Below, piece by piece: positions 36,141-44,900 of a stretch of 64,000 nucleotides of DNA (positions within the stretch are counted from its first letter, which is position 1; the number at the start of each line of letters is the position of its first letter). The stretch is from Pseudomarimonas salicorniae (lineage in GTDB: Bacteria > Pseudomonadota > Gammaproteobacteria > Xanthomonadales > Xanthomonadaceae): positions 96,275 through 160,274 of the forward strand of contig NZ_JALNMH010000005.1 of the NCBI RefSeq assembly GCF_023156535.1, written 5' to 3'. The notes under the pieces were generated by a model. The model ran no database searches. It saw nothing but the letters and a program-made list of their open reading frames with translations, and was not told the DNA's origin. Position numbers and translations under genes: made by a program.

Positions 36141-37868
36141 ATGAACGCCGAATCCAATGAACTTTCCGCCCGCGCCGCCGCCCTGCTGCGCGACGGCTTT
36201 GCCGACTACCACGCCCGCTTCGCCACGGTCACCCAGCGCGCCCGGCGCCGCTTCGAGGAGCGCGACTGGGCCAGCGCGCGGAGTGACGCCGTGGAGCGTA
36301 TCGAACTCTATGACCGCTGCGTCGGCGAGACCTCGGTACGCCTGGCCGAGCTGCTCGGCGAGTCGGCCACCGACCGCGCACTGTGGAAGCGGATCCGCGA
36401 CGGCTATGCCGCCCTGATCGCCGACCTGCTCGATCAGGAGTTGTACAAGACCTTCTTCAACACCCTGTCGCGTCGCTCGCACAAGATCCGCGGCACCGAT
36501 CCGGACATCGAGTTCGTCGCGCTCGATATCGAGCCGACCGATCGCATCGCCCAGCCGGTGGCGCGCTATGCCTATGCCGCCTCACCGCAGCTCGAACGCA
36601 CCATGCGCAGCCTGCTGGAGGACTACAGCTTCTCGGTGCCCTATCGCAACGTCGCCGACTGCGCGGCCAAGCTCGCCGCCTCGCTGGAGGCCCAGCTCGA
36701 CGAATGGGGCGAGCCGCCGGTGATCGCTCTGGAAATGCTGCAGACGGTGTTCTACCGCGAACGGCGCGCCTACCTGGTCGGCCGGGTGTTCGGCGACAAG
36801 CGCTTCGCTCCCTGCGTGATCGCGCTGATGAACACCGACGAGGGGATTCGCGCCGACGCCGTGCTGACCCGACGCGAGCACATCGCCGTGCTCTTCGGCT
36901 ACACGCGAAGCTACTTCCACGCCGACCTGCCGACGGTCGGCGACGCCGTGGTCTTCCTGCGCACCCTGGTGCCGCGCAAGCCGCTGGACGAGATCTACAC
37001 CGTGCTCGGCCGTGCCAAGCAGGGCAAGACGGAACGCTACCGGCACTTCTTCCGCCACCTCGGCGGCGTGCCCGAGGAGCGCTTCGTCCACGCCGAAGGC
37101 GAGCGCGGCATGGTGATGCTGGTGTTCACCCTGCCCTCCTACCCGCTGGTCTTCAAGCTGATCCGCGACACCTTCGCCTTTCCCAAGAATGTCGCCCGCG
37201 AAGAGGTCCAGGCCAAGTACCGCCTGGTCTTCAATCACGACCGCGTCGGTCGCCTGGTCGACGCCCAGGAGTTCCGCTTCCTGCGCTTCCGCAAGACCCA
37301 GTTCGACCCGGTGCTGCTAGAGGAGCTTCTGACCGGCTGCAAGCTCAGCGTGATCGACGACGGGGAGGACATCGTCGTCAGCCACTGCTACATCGAGCGC
37401 CGGCTGCGCCCGCTTAACCTGTACATCAAGGAGGTCGACGCCGAGCATGCCCTGCTTGCCGCAGTCGACTACGGCCAGGCAATCAAGGACCTTGCCCGCA
37501 GCAACATCTTCCCCGGCGACCTGCTGCTGAAGAACTTCGGCATCTCGCGCACCGGCCGGGCGATCTTCTACGACTACGACGAGCTCTGCCTGGTCACCGA
37601 GTGCCGCTTCCGCGCCCTGCCCACCGCGCGCTCGGAAGACGAGGAGATGCACCACGGCGCCTGGTTCCACGTCGACGACAACGACGTCTTTCCCGAACAG
37701 TTCCCGCGCTTCCTGGGCCTCACCCCGGAACAGCAGGAAGCCCTGCTCGCCACCCATGGCGAGATCTTCGACGTGCGCTGGTGGCTGGAGGTGCAGGAGC
37801 GACTGCGCGGCGGCGGTTACGCCGATGTGCCGCCCTACTACGACGATCTGCGCCTGCCTTCCGGCTGA
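36141..37868 (+). CDS. aceK: Isocitrate dehydrogenase kinase/phosphatase
   Basis: A 575-aa AceK, the usual length. It phosphorylates Icd on the serine equivalent to E. coli Ser113 (Ser112 in this window) to divert isocitrate into the glyoxylate shunt, and reverses the reaction. The ATP-site glycine-rich GERGMVMLVFTLPSYPLVFK region with the invariant lysine, LVFNHDRVGRLVDAQEF and KNFGISRTGRAIFYDYDE (metal Asp) are present. aceA and aceB are not next to it, unlike in E. coli; the target icd gene is 16 kb upstream. Confidence 0.95.
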   Translation: MNAESNELSARAAALLRDGFADYHARFATVTQRARRRFEERDWASARSDAVERIELYDRCVGETSVRLAELLGESATDRALWKRIRDGYAALIADLLDQELYKTFFNTLSRRSHKIRGTDPDIEFVALDIEPTDRIAQPVARYAYAASPQLERTMRSLLEDYSFSVPYRNVADCAAKLAASLEAQLDEWGEPPVIALEMLQTVFYRERRAYLVGRVFGDKRFAPCVIALMNTDEGIRADAVLTRREHIAVLFGYTRSYFHADLPTVGDAVVFLRTLVPRKPLDEIYTVLGRAKQGKTERYRHFFRHLGGVPEERFVHAEGERGMVMLVFTLPSYPLVFKLIRDTFAFPKNVAREEVQAKYRLVFNHDRVGRLVDAQEFRFLRFRKTQFDPVLLEELLTGCKLSVIDDGEDIVVSHCYIERRLRPLNLYIKEVDAEHALLAAVDYGQAIKDLARSNIFPGDLLLKNFGISRTGRAIFYDYDELCLVTECRFRALPTARSEDEEMHHGAWFHVDDNDVFPEQFPRFLGLTPEQQEALLATHGEIFDVRWWLEVQERLRGGGYADVPPYYDDLRLPSG

Positions 37869-38219
37869 GCGGGCCGGGCAGGCAACACAATCTCGGAACC
37901 AACGCGCCCGATCGGCCGTCTTGCCGGGAGTACGCCTCCAGGTCGACCGCCCCGGTGCGGTTTCTAGACCTGTGCCGCCAGCTACATCCCAATGGATCAA
38001 CAGGCTGGTCATCCGGGAGGAGCGACCGGGTGACCGGCAGAAACCGGCCAGGAGTGAGCGTTCGTATCCAAGTTGAACTGCCTGAAACTGAGCATTCCCG
38101 CTCTCAGATGTCTCGGAAACCTTGGGCGATTCAGGCAAGCGTCTCGAATCCTTTGGAGAGCGCTGCACGGATTACCAACCTGTGCGCGCCAGCGTGAATG
38201 GCAGGGGCGGACTCATGGA
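37869..38219. other. Non-coding gap after aceK
   Basis: The 351 bp between the aceK stop and the convergent VOC gene hold no supported gene, repeat or hairpin that I can see. GC content drops within it, which marks the left edge of the lower-GC segment. Confidence 0.5.
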
Positions 38220-38597
38220 TTACGGTTCACGCGAGTGGAATACGGCTTCGATGTTGTGTCCGTCAGGGTCTAGCACGTAAGCCGCGTAGTAGCCTGCATG
38301 ATACTTATCACGATAGCCCGGTCGGCCATGGTCTCTCCCCCCCGCAGCAATCGCCGCTCGATAGAATGCATCCACCGCCTGCGGAGTCGATGCGGCGAAG
38401 GCGAGATGCAGCCGCGAGGGCTTTTCGTCACATTGGAACAGGCATAGCGAGGCTTCCTGCCCTGGCACATACATTTCAATTCCATAGTGCGGTGGCCCTT
38501 CTGGCCCGGCACAGACACCTAGCGGCTCCAGTGCACTAAGGTAGAAGGCCTTGCTGGTCTCATAGTTGGTGACTCCGAATTTCACGTGGTCGAACAT
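38220..38597 (-). CDS. VOC/glyoxalase superfamily protein
   Basis: A 125-aa VOC protein: MFDHVKFGVTNYETSKAFYL, LHLAFAASTPQAVDAFY, and YYAAYVLDPDGHNIEAVFH, with the conserved His near the N-terminus and Glu near the C-terminus of the metal site. Members include glyoxalases, dioxygenases and resistance proteins; no substrate can be assigned. It lies 51 bp after the PEP-mutase-type gene on the same strand, so both may be one operon. Confidence 0.85.
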   Translation of the reverse strand: MFDHVKFGVTNYETSKAFYLSALEPLGVCAGPEGPPHYGIEMYVPGQEASLCLFQCDEKPSRLHLAFAASTPQAVDAFYRAAIAAGGRDHGRPGYRDKYHAGYYAAYVLDPDGHNIEAVFHSREP

Positions 38598-38648
38598 TAG
38601 CTCTCCGATGAGTCGGTGTCTGAATACTTGCTGTAACCTTTCCGCCGA

Positions 38649-39452
38649 TTACTCTGCGAAGTGTGACTGAACAGCGTCGTAGGAAGCAGCATGGTCGAAT
38701 AGTGAGGGGGTTCCGCCCTGTTGGTTGAACTCCTCGATCAACTCTGCCATTGAACTCCAGAGCCGCTGCAGCAAAGCCGGCCCGGCGGTGAGTCGACGTA
38801 CGCCCAGACCAAGCAGTCGCTCCAATGACGGCAAGCCCGGCAAGGCCATTACATTCAGTGGCAGCTTTGCGGCGTCAGTGATGAGCTTGATGTCGGATGC
38901 GTCGATCAGTCCTGGCACGAACAGACCATCGGCCCCTGCGTTGTGATACTTGCTCGCGCGGCGCAATGTTTCTGCCGCTGGATCGCCAGACAAACGCCTC
39001 AGGTACACATCTGTACGCGCGTTCACGAACAAGTCGAGCCCTTGACTTGCCATTCGGTTCTTCACCGCCTCGATCTTTTGGCACAACAAGTCTGAGGTCC
39101 CGTCGCCGTCTTCAATATTGATGCCTTGGACTCCGGGCGATACCAGACGCATTGCAATCTCTGCTACATGGACTGGGCTGTCTGAATAGCCGTTCTCGAT
39201 GTCGGCGGTGACAGGACAATTCACAGAACGGCAGATTCGGGCAAGCGCTCGTGTGTGCACATCAACCGGGAGGAACGCTCCGTCGGCGTACCCGTTTGCC
39301 CAGGCCAGACCGGCGCTGGTGGTTGCAACCGCGGTGGTGCCAAGCGATTCGGCCAAGCGTGCACTGCCAGCGTCCCATATGTTGGCGAGCACCAAGAGCT
39401 CCGCGCTGTTGGCAAGCTGCCGAAAGGGATTGGCGATCAGGGCAGAACTCAT
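38649..39452 (-). CDS. Isocitrate lyase/PEP mutase family protein
   Basis: A 267-aa TIM-barrel protein of the ICL/PEPM superfamily. The metal and substrate loop signatures are DAGSARLAESLG near the start, CPVTADIENGYSDS, INIEDGDGT, and LFVNARTDVYLRR. The usual KKCG catalytic-loop cysteine of true isocitrate lyases is not seen. Family members include oxaloacetate decarboxylases and 2,3-dimethylmalate lyase. A C-C cleaving or phosphono-transfer reaction on a small oxo acid is likely but unspecified. Confidence 0.85.
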   Translation of the reverse strand: MSSALIANPFRQLANSAELLVLANIWDAGSARLAESLGTTAVATTSAGLAWANGYADGAFLPVDVHTRALARICRSVNCPVTADIENGYSDSPVHVAEIAMRLVSPGVQGINIEDGDGTSDLLCQKIEAVKNRMASQGLDLFVNARTDVYLRRLSGDPAAETLRRASKYHNAGADGLFVPGLIDASDIKLITDAAKLPLNVMALPGLPSLERLLGLGVRRLTAGPALLQRLWSSMAELIEEFNQQGGTPSLFDHAASYDAVQSHFAE

Positions 39453-40361
39453 GGATGACGATCTCCTCAGTGACTTTGGGCGGGGAGAATCTATCGCTAG
39501 ATGGCGAACGACGCTGGCCGGATTCGGACGTTAATGACTGAGGCAGTCAGGCCCTACGTCACTGATCATTGAATCGCCCAGGGTTTGTCATACGTGCGCT
39601 CGCATCCATACCCCTCCGCGCGAAGGGCCGCTTTCGGGTGGCAGCGAAAGCTAACAACGGGTCGCAAACAGCCTGTCGCTTCATGCCGGGCCTGCAAATC
39701 ACCAGTGTGCGCTGCCACCGATCCAGTGGACCACGCCTCCGTGCTGATTGGCCACGGCAACCGGAATGCGTCGCGGCCGCTTAACGCGTCGTTTGGGGAA
39801 ATACGGATACCCTTCCGCGCCCTCCAGATCATCGACGAGGGCGACATGCTTCAGATCTGCGTCCCGCCTCTGCTTGAGCAACTCTTTTGGGTACCGAGTG
39901 AAGCCGGGTGACTGACTTGATGGCGCGACGAACAAGTTCGTAAATGTAACCGCAGGCATCGATACGATTGGCGGGTGCTCATCGTTTCGTCAGACGCCTT
40001 CGTTGGCGTTCTCAGTGGCCACGAGCCCAGACTGCAATCTGGACTAGCCCAGAGATGATTCGCCGCCATGCACGACGATGTGGGCAAGCTTGAAGCACAG
40101 CGCTCAGATGTTTTGGTGCACGCCGCCTCTGTGGCTGTCATTTCCTGCGCAGCTCTCCGTGATTTTTGGCCCGCGACAGCATCCGGGCTTCCTCGTCGGG
40201 AAGGCTCACGTATACTCAGGTTTCGACGGGTATGCTGGCGCAACAAGATGGGCGCCTGAACAAGCATGATGCCCGTTGCACTCCGCGGTCCTTCGGTTCC
40301 GGATGGCTGCCACTCAGGGGGAGCCATCCGGCTGATGACGGATAAGCGAGAGGTAAATGCC
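39453..40361. other. 909-bp gap with no firmly supported gene
   Basis: The stretch contains short frames on both strands (for example 39699-39959 on minus, with KQRRDADLKHVALVDDLEGA), none with a recognisable domain or convincing start. It may hold the remains of a lost gene. A TATACT box at 40211-40216 could be the -10 element of a promoter for the biosynthetic genes that begin at 40362, but no good -35 is visible. Confidence 0.4.
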
Positions 40362-41843
40362 ATGCCGAGCGGCGTAGGAATACGCGGCGGCTCGGCGACG
40401 AGCGCATTTCACGAACTCCTCTTGGGTACCCAATCTGCATTTGCTTCCGAGTTCGATCCGGCACCGATTCCAGCATCGCGAAGCCAGTTCCGCAGGCACT
40501 TCCCAGATCTACTCGCGAAGTTCGAGGCATTGCGGCAGCGTTCCGATCGACGAACTGAGATCGCGCACCATCTGTTCGATGCCAGCACGCGATTCTTCGT
40601 CTACCATGAGAACGGCGAATCACGCCCACTCGCCGACGCGCTGCGCGAGGACGATAGGCCGCTTGCGCTGGAGAGTGTTCGCTTCCGCGGACAGGCCGGC
40701 GTGCGTCCTTCCGTGCGCGTCGGTGACCGCACGCTCCACGGTAACGCGCTCAATACCTTCCTGGACCGACTGCATGTAAGCGGGCGGATGACCGGTCCTG
40801 CGCGAGAGGCGTTCAGGTGGCTCGCGGGGTTTGCCGAGCAGGGCCCAAATGGACTCGACCTATCCGGCCGACGAGTGGCGGTTCTCGGCGCAGGCGCTGC
40901 GCTGGCACCGATCGAGCTGCTGTTGCGGGGCGGCGCCGAAGTGCTGTGGTTGGATCTGCGCGCCCCGGACGACATGCTGACTCATCGCGACGATCTTGCC
41001 GGCAGGCTGCATTGGCCAACGCAGGGTGCGGACCTGATTGCCCAGCCGCGACGCGTGGTGCGTACCGTCGAAGCGTTTGCAGAGAATGGCCCGATCGATC
41101 TCGGCCTGTTTGCCTATGCGCCTGGGCGCGGACGCGAGTGGCTGCTCACTGCATCGATGAACGCCATCGTGGCTGCGCTGTCGCCTCTTTCAGTACGTAC
41201 CTTGAGCATGTTCATCTCGCCAGCATCGCCGCTGCGACTGACCGATGAAGAAGTGGCGCGAGCGGACCGACAGCGCCACCAAGCCTCTAGCTGGAAGAAG
41301 TCAATGGCGGCTATGGGCCTCCTTGGTCGGGGCGAAGGACACTATTCCGACGGTCAGGTGTCGGTGGCGCGCGCGGTGATTGCGATGCAAGGCGTCAGCT
41401 ATCAGGCCGCCCAGTACATCGACAAGATAATGGCTGCTGAGACCTGGTGCACCTTGGGAGCACAAGGCGGGGCGCGGAAGGCGCAGTACCATGTGTCGGC
41501 GAACACCGCGGCGATTACCGCGACGCCTTCGATGCAGAAGCCCGTGTTCGAGATTGCCTTCCGCGGTGCGCCAAGCTTCGAGATTGACATCTTCGAGCCG
41601 GCCACCACACAGGATCTGAACGGGCTGCTGATGGTTCGTGACTGGCTTGACCCCTCGGCGCCCGGCAATCCTTCCGCGCCGTTCCCGTGCCCGTTGGATC
41701 GCGTTGAGGCACTCAACGCAATCAAGATTCATGGCGGCGCCCACGGCATCGCCTATCCGGCTGAGCCGACAATTCGAATGTCGGCGCTGGTCTCACTCGC
41801 GCGCAACCCGGGGCAGATCCTAAGCTTGTTTCGGGGCCGCTGA
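40362..41843 (+). CDS. Uncharacterised protein with Rossmann-type nucleotide-binding motif, partner of the megaenzyme
   Basis: A 493-aa protein that I do not recognise. From residue 170 the segment GRRVAVLGAGAALAPIELLL with AEVLWLDL looks like a Rossmann motif for NAD(P) or S-adenosylmethionine. The rest (DGQVSVARAVIAMQGVSYQA, HVSANTAAITATPSMQKPVF) shows no family signature that I can name. There is no signal peptide. The ATG at 40362 is preceded by GAGAGG at good spacing; in-frame ATGs at 40266 and 40335 exist. It stops 72 bp before the 1844-aa enzyme, so the two are presumably cotranscribed and act on the same product. Codon use and GC are lower than in housekeeping genes nearby. Confidence 0.65.
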   Translation: MPSGVGIRGGSATSAFHELLLGTQSAFASEFDPAPIPASRSQFRRHFPDLLAKFEALRQRSDRRTEIAHHLFDASTRFFVYHENGESRPLADALREDDRPLALESVRFRGQAGVRPSVRVGDRTLHGNALNTFLDRLHVSGRMTGPAREAFRWLAGFAEQGPNGLDLSGRRVAVLGAGAALAPIELLLRGGAEVLWLDLRAPDDMLTHRDDLAGRLHWPTQGADLIAQPRRVVRTVEAFAENGPIDLGLFAYAPGRGREWLLTASMNAIVAALSPLSVRTLSMFISPASPLRLTDEEVARADRQRHQASSWKKSMAAMGLLGRGEGHYSDGQVSVARAVIAMQGVSYQAAQYIDKIMAAETWCTLGAQGGARKAQYHVSANTAAITATPSMQKPVFEIAFRGAPSFEIDIFEPATTQDLNGLLMVRDWLDPSAPGNPSAPFPCPLDRVEALNAIKIHGGAHGIAYPAEPTIRMSALVSLARNPGQILSLFRGR

Positions 41844-41915
41844 ACTGGAGCTGCCGATCATTCATGTCCTGACCAGCACCCAACCAAATTCCGTGTTCAG
41901 ATCCGGAGCGACCGC

Positions 41916-44900
41916 ATGACCCGCCCGGCGCCCGTGCGCAGAGCCCCCGCCGAACGCGCGCAGTATGACGCCTGGGTCTGGCGAGAATCCGCCAGATGCC
42001 CCGTGTTCCGCGTCTCGGGCGGCGGCGGCTCTGAACGGCCATTCGTAGTTGCCGGCCCGGCTGCGCGTGAGTTCATCTATGACCGAGCGACAGCAAGCCG
42101 TGAGGGGCACGGCGTGCTGTACCAGACCGAGGTCGATCGCCGGATGATCCCCGAGATCTTCCGCGCCTTCGATATGCACGTATCGGTAACCGACCAGGTC
42201 GAGGCGGCGCTCCCGGTCATCCGCGATCACTTTCGCCTTTGGGTCAAGCGCCAGCAAGTCGACTTCCAGTCTGCATGCCGAGAGCTCGCTTTCGCGATCG
42301 GCTGGCGCAGTCAGCTGGGCGAAGCGCTGCCGCATGATCATGGCGCGAAGATGGTCTGGGACTTTCTTTACCAACCTGGCATACGTGAGCACGGTGCCGG
42401 CTATTCACGTCTGGCCGAACGTATCGGACAGGCTGTGTCGCGCGCCGAGCAGGGCCAAGTACATGATTCTGCTTTCGTTGTGCAGTACCTGCGCGATGAA
42501 CGCACAGGGCGGATGGATCGGGAAGGAACGATCGACGCACTCATCCACGGGCTGGGCACTACCGTCGCGCTGGTCAAGTCTTTCTGCGTGTTGCTGGTCG
42601 AACTCAATCGATCCCACGACACCGCCCGATCTAATGGAGTGCTGTGGCGGGAGGCACTGCTGAGCGACGAGCGAGCGCTGGCGTCGCTGGTCACCGAGGC
42701 GTTCTGTCGCACGCCAATCGTTCCGACGATGACAGTGTCACTGGATCGGACCGCACGGGGCGGTTGCCCGCTGCCGCTCAGCAAGACTGACATTCCGCAC
42801 GGCGCCCAGGTGCAATACAGCGTCTACGGTGAAAACTATAGCGAGTCGTTTGATTGGTCGCGCTGGTGTGATGACCCGCTGGACGAGGCGCAGCACAGCG
42901 CAACGTTCGCGGGCGTGCCGCACAACAATGGCCGTCGCGATCCGAAGACCGGTCTCCCGGAGGTCATCTACTGCCCCGCCAAGTCACTGATGCACGGTTT
43001 CTCCCTGGCCTTTCTGCGCGAACTTCTAGTCGGGCTTAATTGGGAGATCCAGTCACTGCCACCGGGCCCGCCACCGCCGGTCCCCTTGCTGGTCACGTAC
43101 CCGGATGGGCTGCTCGGTTTCGCTTCATCTCGGACAGTTTCGTTGCCGCGCCGGGTCCCGCCGAAGCGACACACTGAGAACTGCATTCCGCCGGGAGACC
43201 GGGTAATCGTGGTCGGCGGCGGCATCGGGGGCCTCGTTGCAGCACGCGAGCTGCAGAAATGCGGCTGTAGAGTCACCGTGATCGAGGCCGCCGACGGCGT
43301 CGGCCTTGGCAAGTGCGAGACCCTTGAGATCGACGGCCAAACTTACAATGTGGGCGCCCACATCGTGCGGCGCGAGGGACCGGTCCAGCAGCTGGCAGCC
43401 GAAGTCGGCATCGGTATCGAACCCTACCTCGGGCAGCATCAAAAGTTCGGCGAACGCGCTGGCGATGGCACCCATCGAGACGGCCTTGAGCTAATGCATG
43501 CCGGATCCATGGTGACCAGTCTTCTGGCCGATGCCGGCGCCGAGCGCTATGGATTTCTTGGCCTGGATGCGTACGCGGCAAACATCAGCAGTTGGCGCAA
43601 ACACGCTCGGCCGTTCGTTGATTTCGTCCATCCGTTCTTCCACGGCGCCGGCTACGGGTCCTCGGATAAGATGAGTTCAGCCTACCTGCTGCGCTTTGCG
43701 GACGCCTCGCGGCATTCGCTGCAGAGTCCGGACCGCACCGGCACACCAGCAGGTGGCTTTGGCAGGCTGCTGCGCGCTCTGGCCGCTGATCTGGATGTGC
43801 GTTGCGGGCAGCGCGTTGTGGCCACGCAGCGGACCATCGACGGCGTCAGCGTGCAACTGGAGGATGGCACTCGACTGAAGGCAGACCAGCTATTCGTCGC
43901 CGCCAATCGACCGCTCGCCTTCCTTGCAGGCGATGAGGAGGAGACGGCGCTGCTTTCTCAGCTGCGCTACCTGCCCTACATCACGGGCTTCATCCGCGCC
44001 GAAGGTCTCAACAGGAACGGTTTTTGCGTGACCGACGACCCCGGAAGGCCATCGCCGGTTGCGTCCTACACTTACTACAATCCCGACAGCGACGTGCTGG
44101 CATGGTGGGGCTACGCCGCCCCAGGGCAGTCGGACGAGGAGTTTCTCAACGCCTCTCTGCAGCAACTGACGGCGATGGGCGCCCGATTCACTCGGGGGCA
44201 CGAACCCCTGTTCCTTCAGCGCTGGGACTACGTGCCGCATGTTGCTCCCGGCGACCTAGCAGCCGGGTTCTACGAGCGGCTCGAAGCTCGTCAGGGCCTG
44301 AACCGTACATGGTTCGGAGGCGGTTTGACCTCCTTCGAACTGACCGACTGCATCGTCGGCTGGACGCGTGAGTTCATCGATCGCGTTTGCCATGAACCTG
44401 CACCTGCAGCAGAGCGGTGCGCAGAGGTGGATCCCGTAAGGCGCTTTATCGACACACCGTTGCCGGAGGACAGGTGTGACTTGGACGCGGTCGACCGCTG
44501 GTTCGATGCGCTCGGGGCGGCCTTTCCGACGCTGTTGCACGCTTTCCACCATCATGCCAACACGCAGCCCGACGGGGAATTCATTGTTTCGTTGGAGCGC
44601 GGAAGACGCGCGTGGACCTTTCGCGAAATGTGGGAGGAAGCCGGCACGGTAGCCACATGGATCGAGGATGCTGGCCTTAAGGCCGGTGACCGAGCGGTGC
44701 TGGTCTACCCCCCGGATAGCGTGCACTTTCCGGCCGCACTGTATGCGTGCTTCATGACTGGCGTGATCGCCGTCCCCGTCGCGCCACCGATTCCTCTGAA
44801 GGGCGATGCCGAAGGCCTCGAGCGCTTCAACCGCATTGTCGAGGACGCCGGCGCGGTGGCCGCACTGACCGATTCCCGATATTACTCACTGACCCAGTTA

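Noticed and set aside
38649-39452. True isocitrate lyase (AceA)
   Set aside because: Too short (267 aa) and without the KKCGH catalytic loop; it belongs to the wider PEP mutase group.
39585-39911. Plus-strand 108-aa frame in the gap left of the biosynthetic pair
   Set aside because: No domain, no good start, and competing frames on the other strand; described only as a possible remnant.
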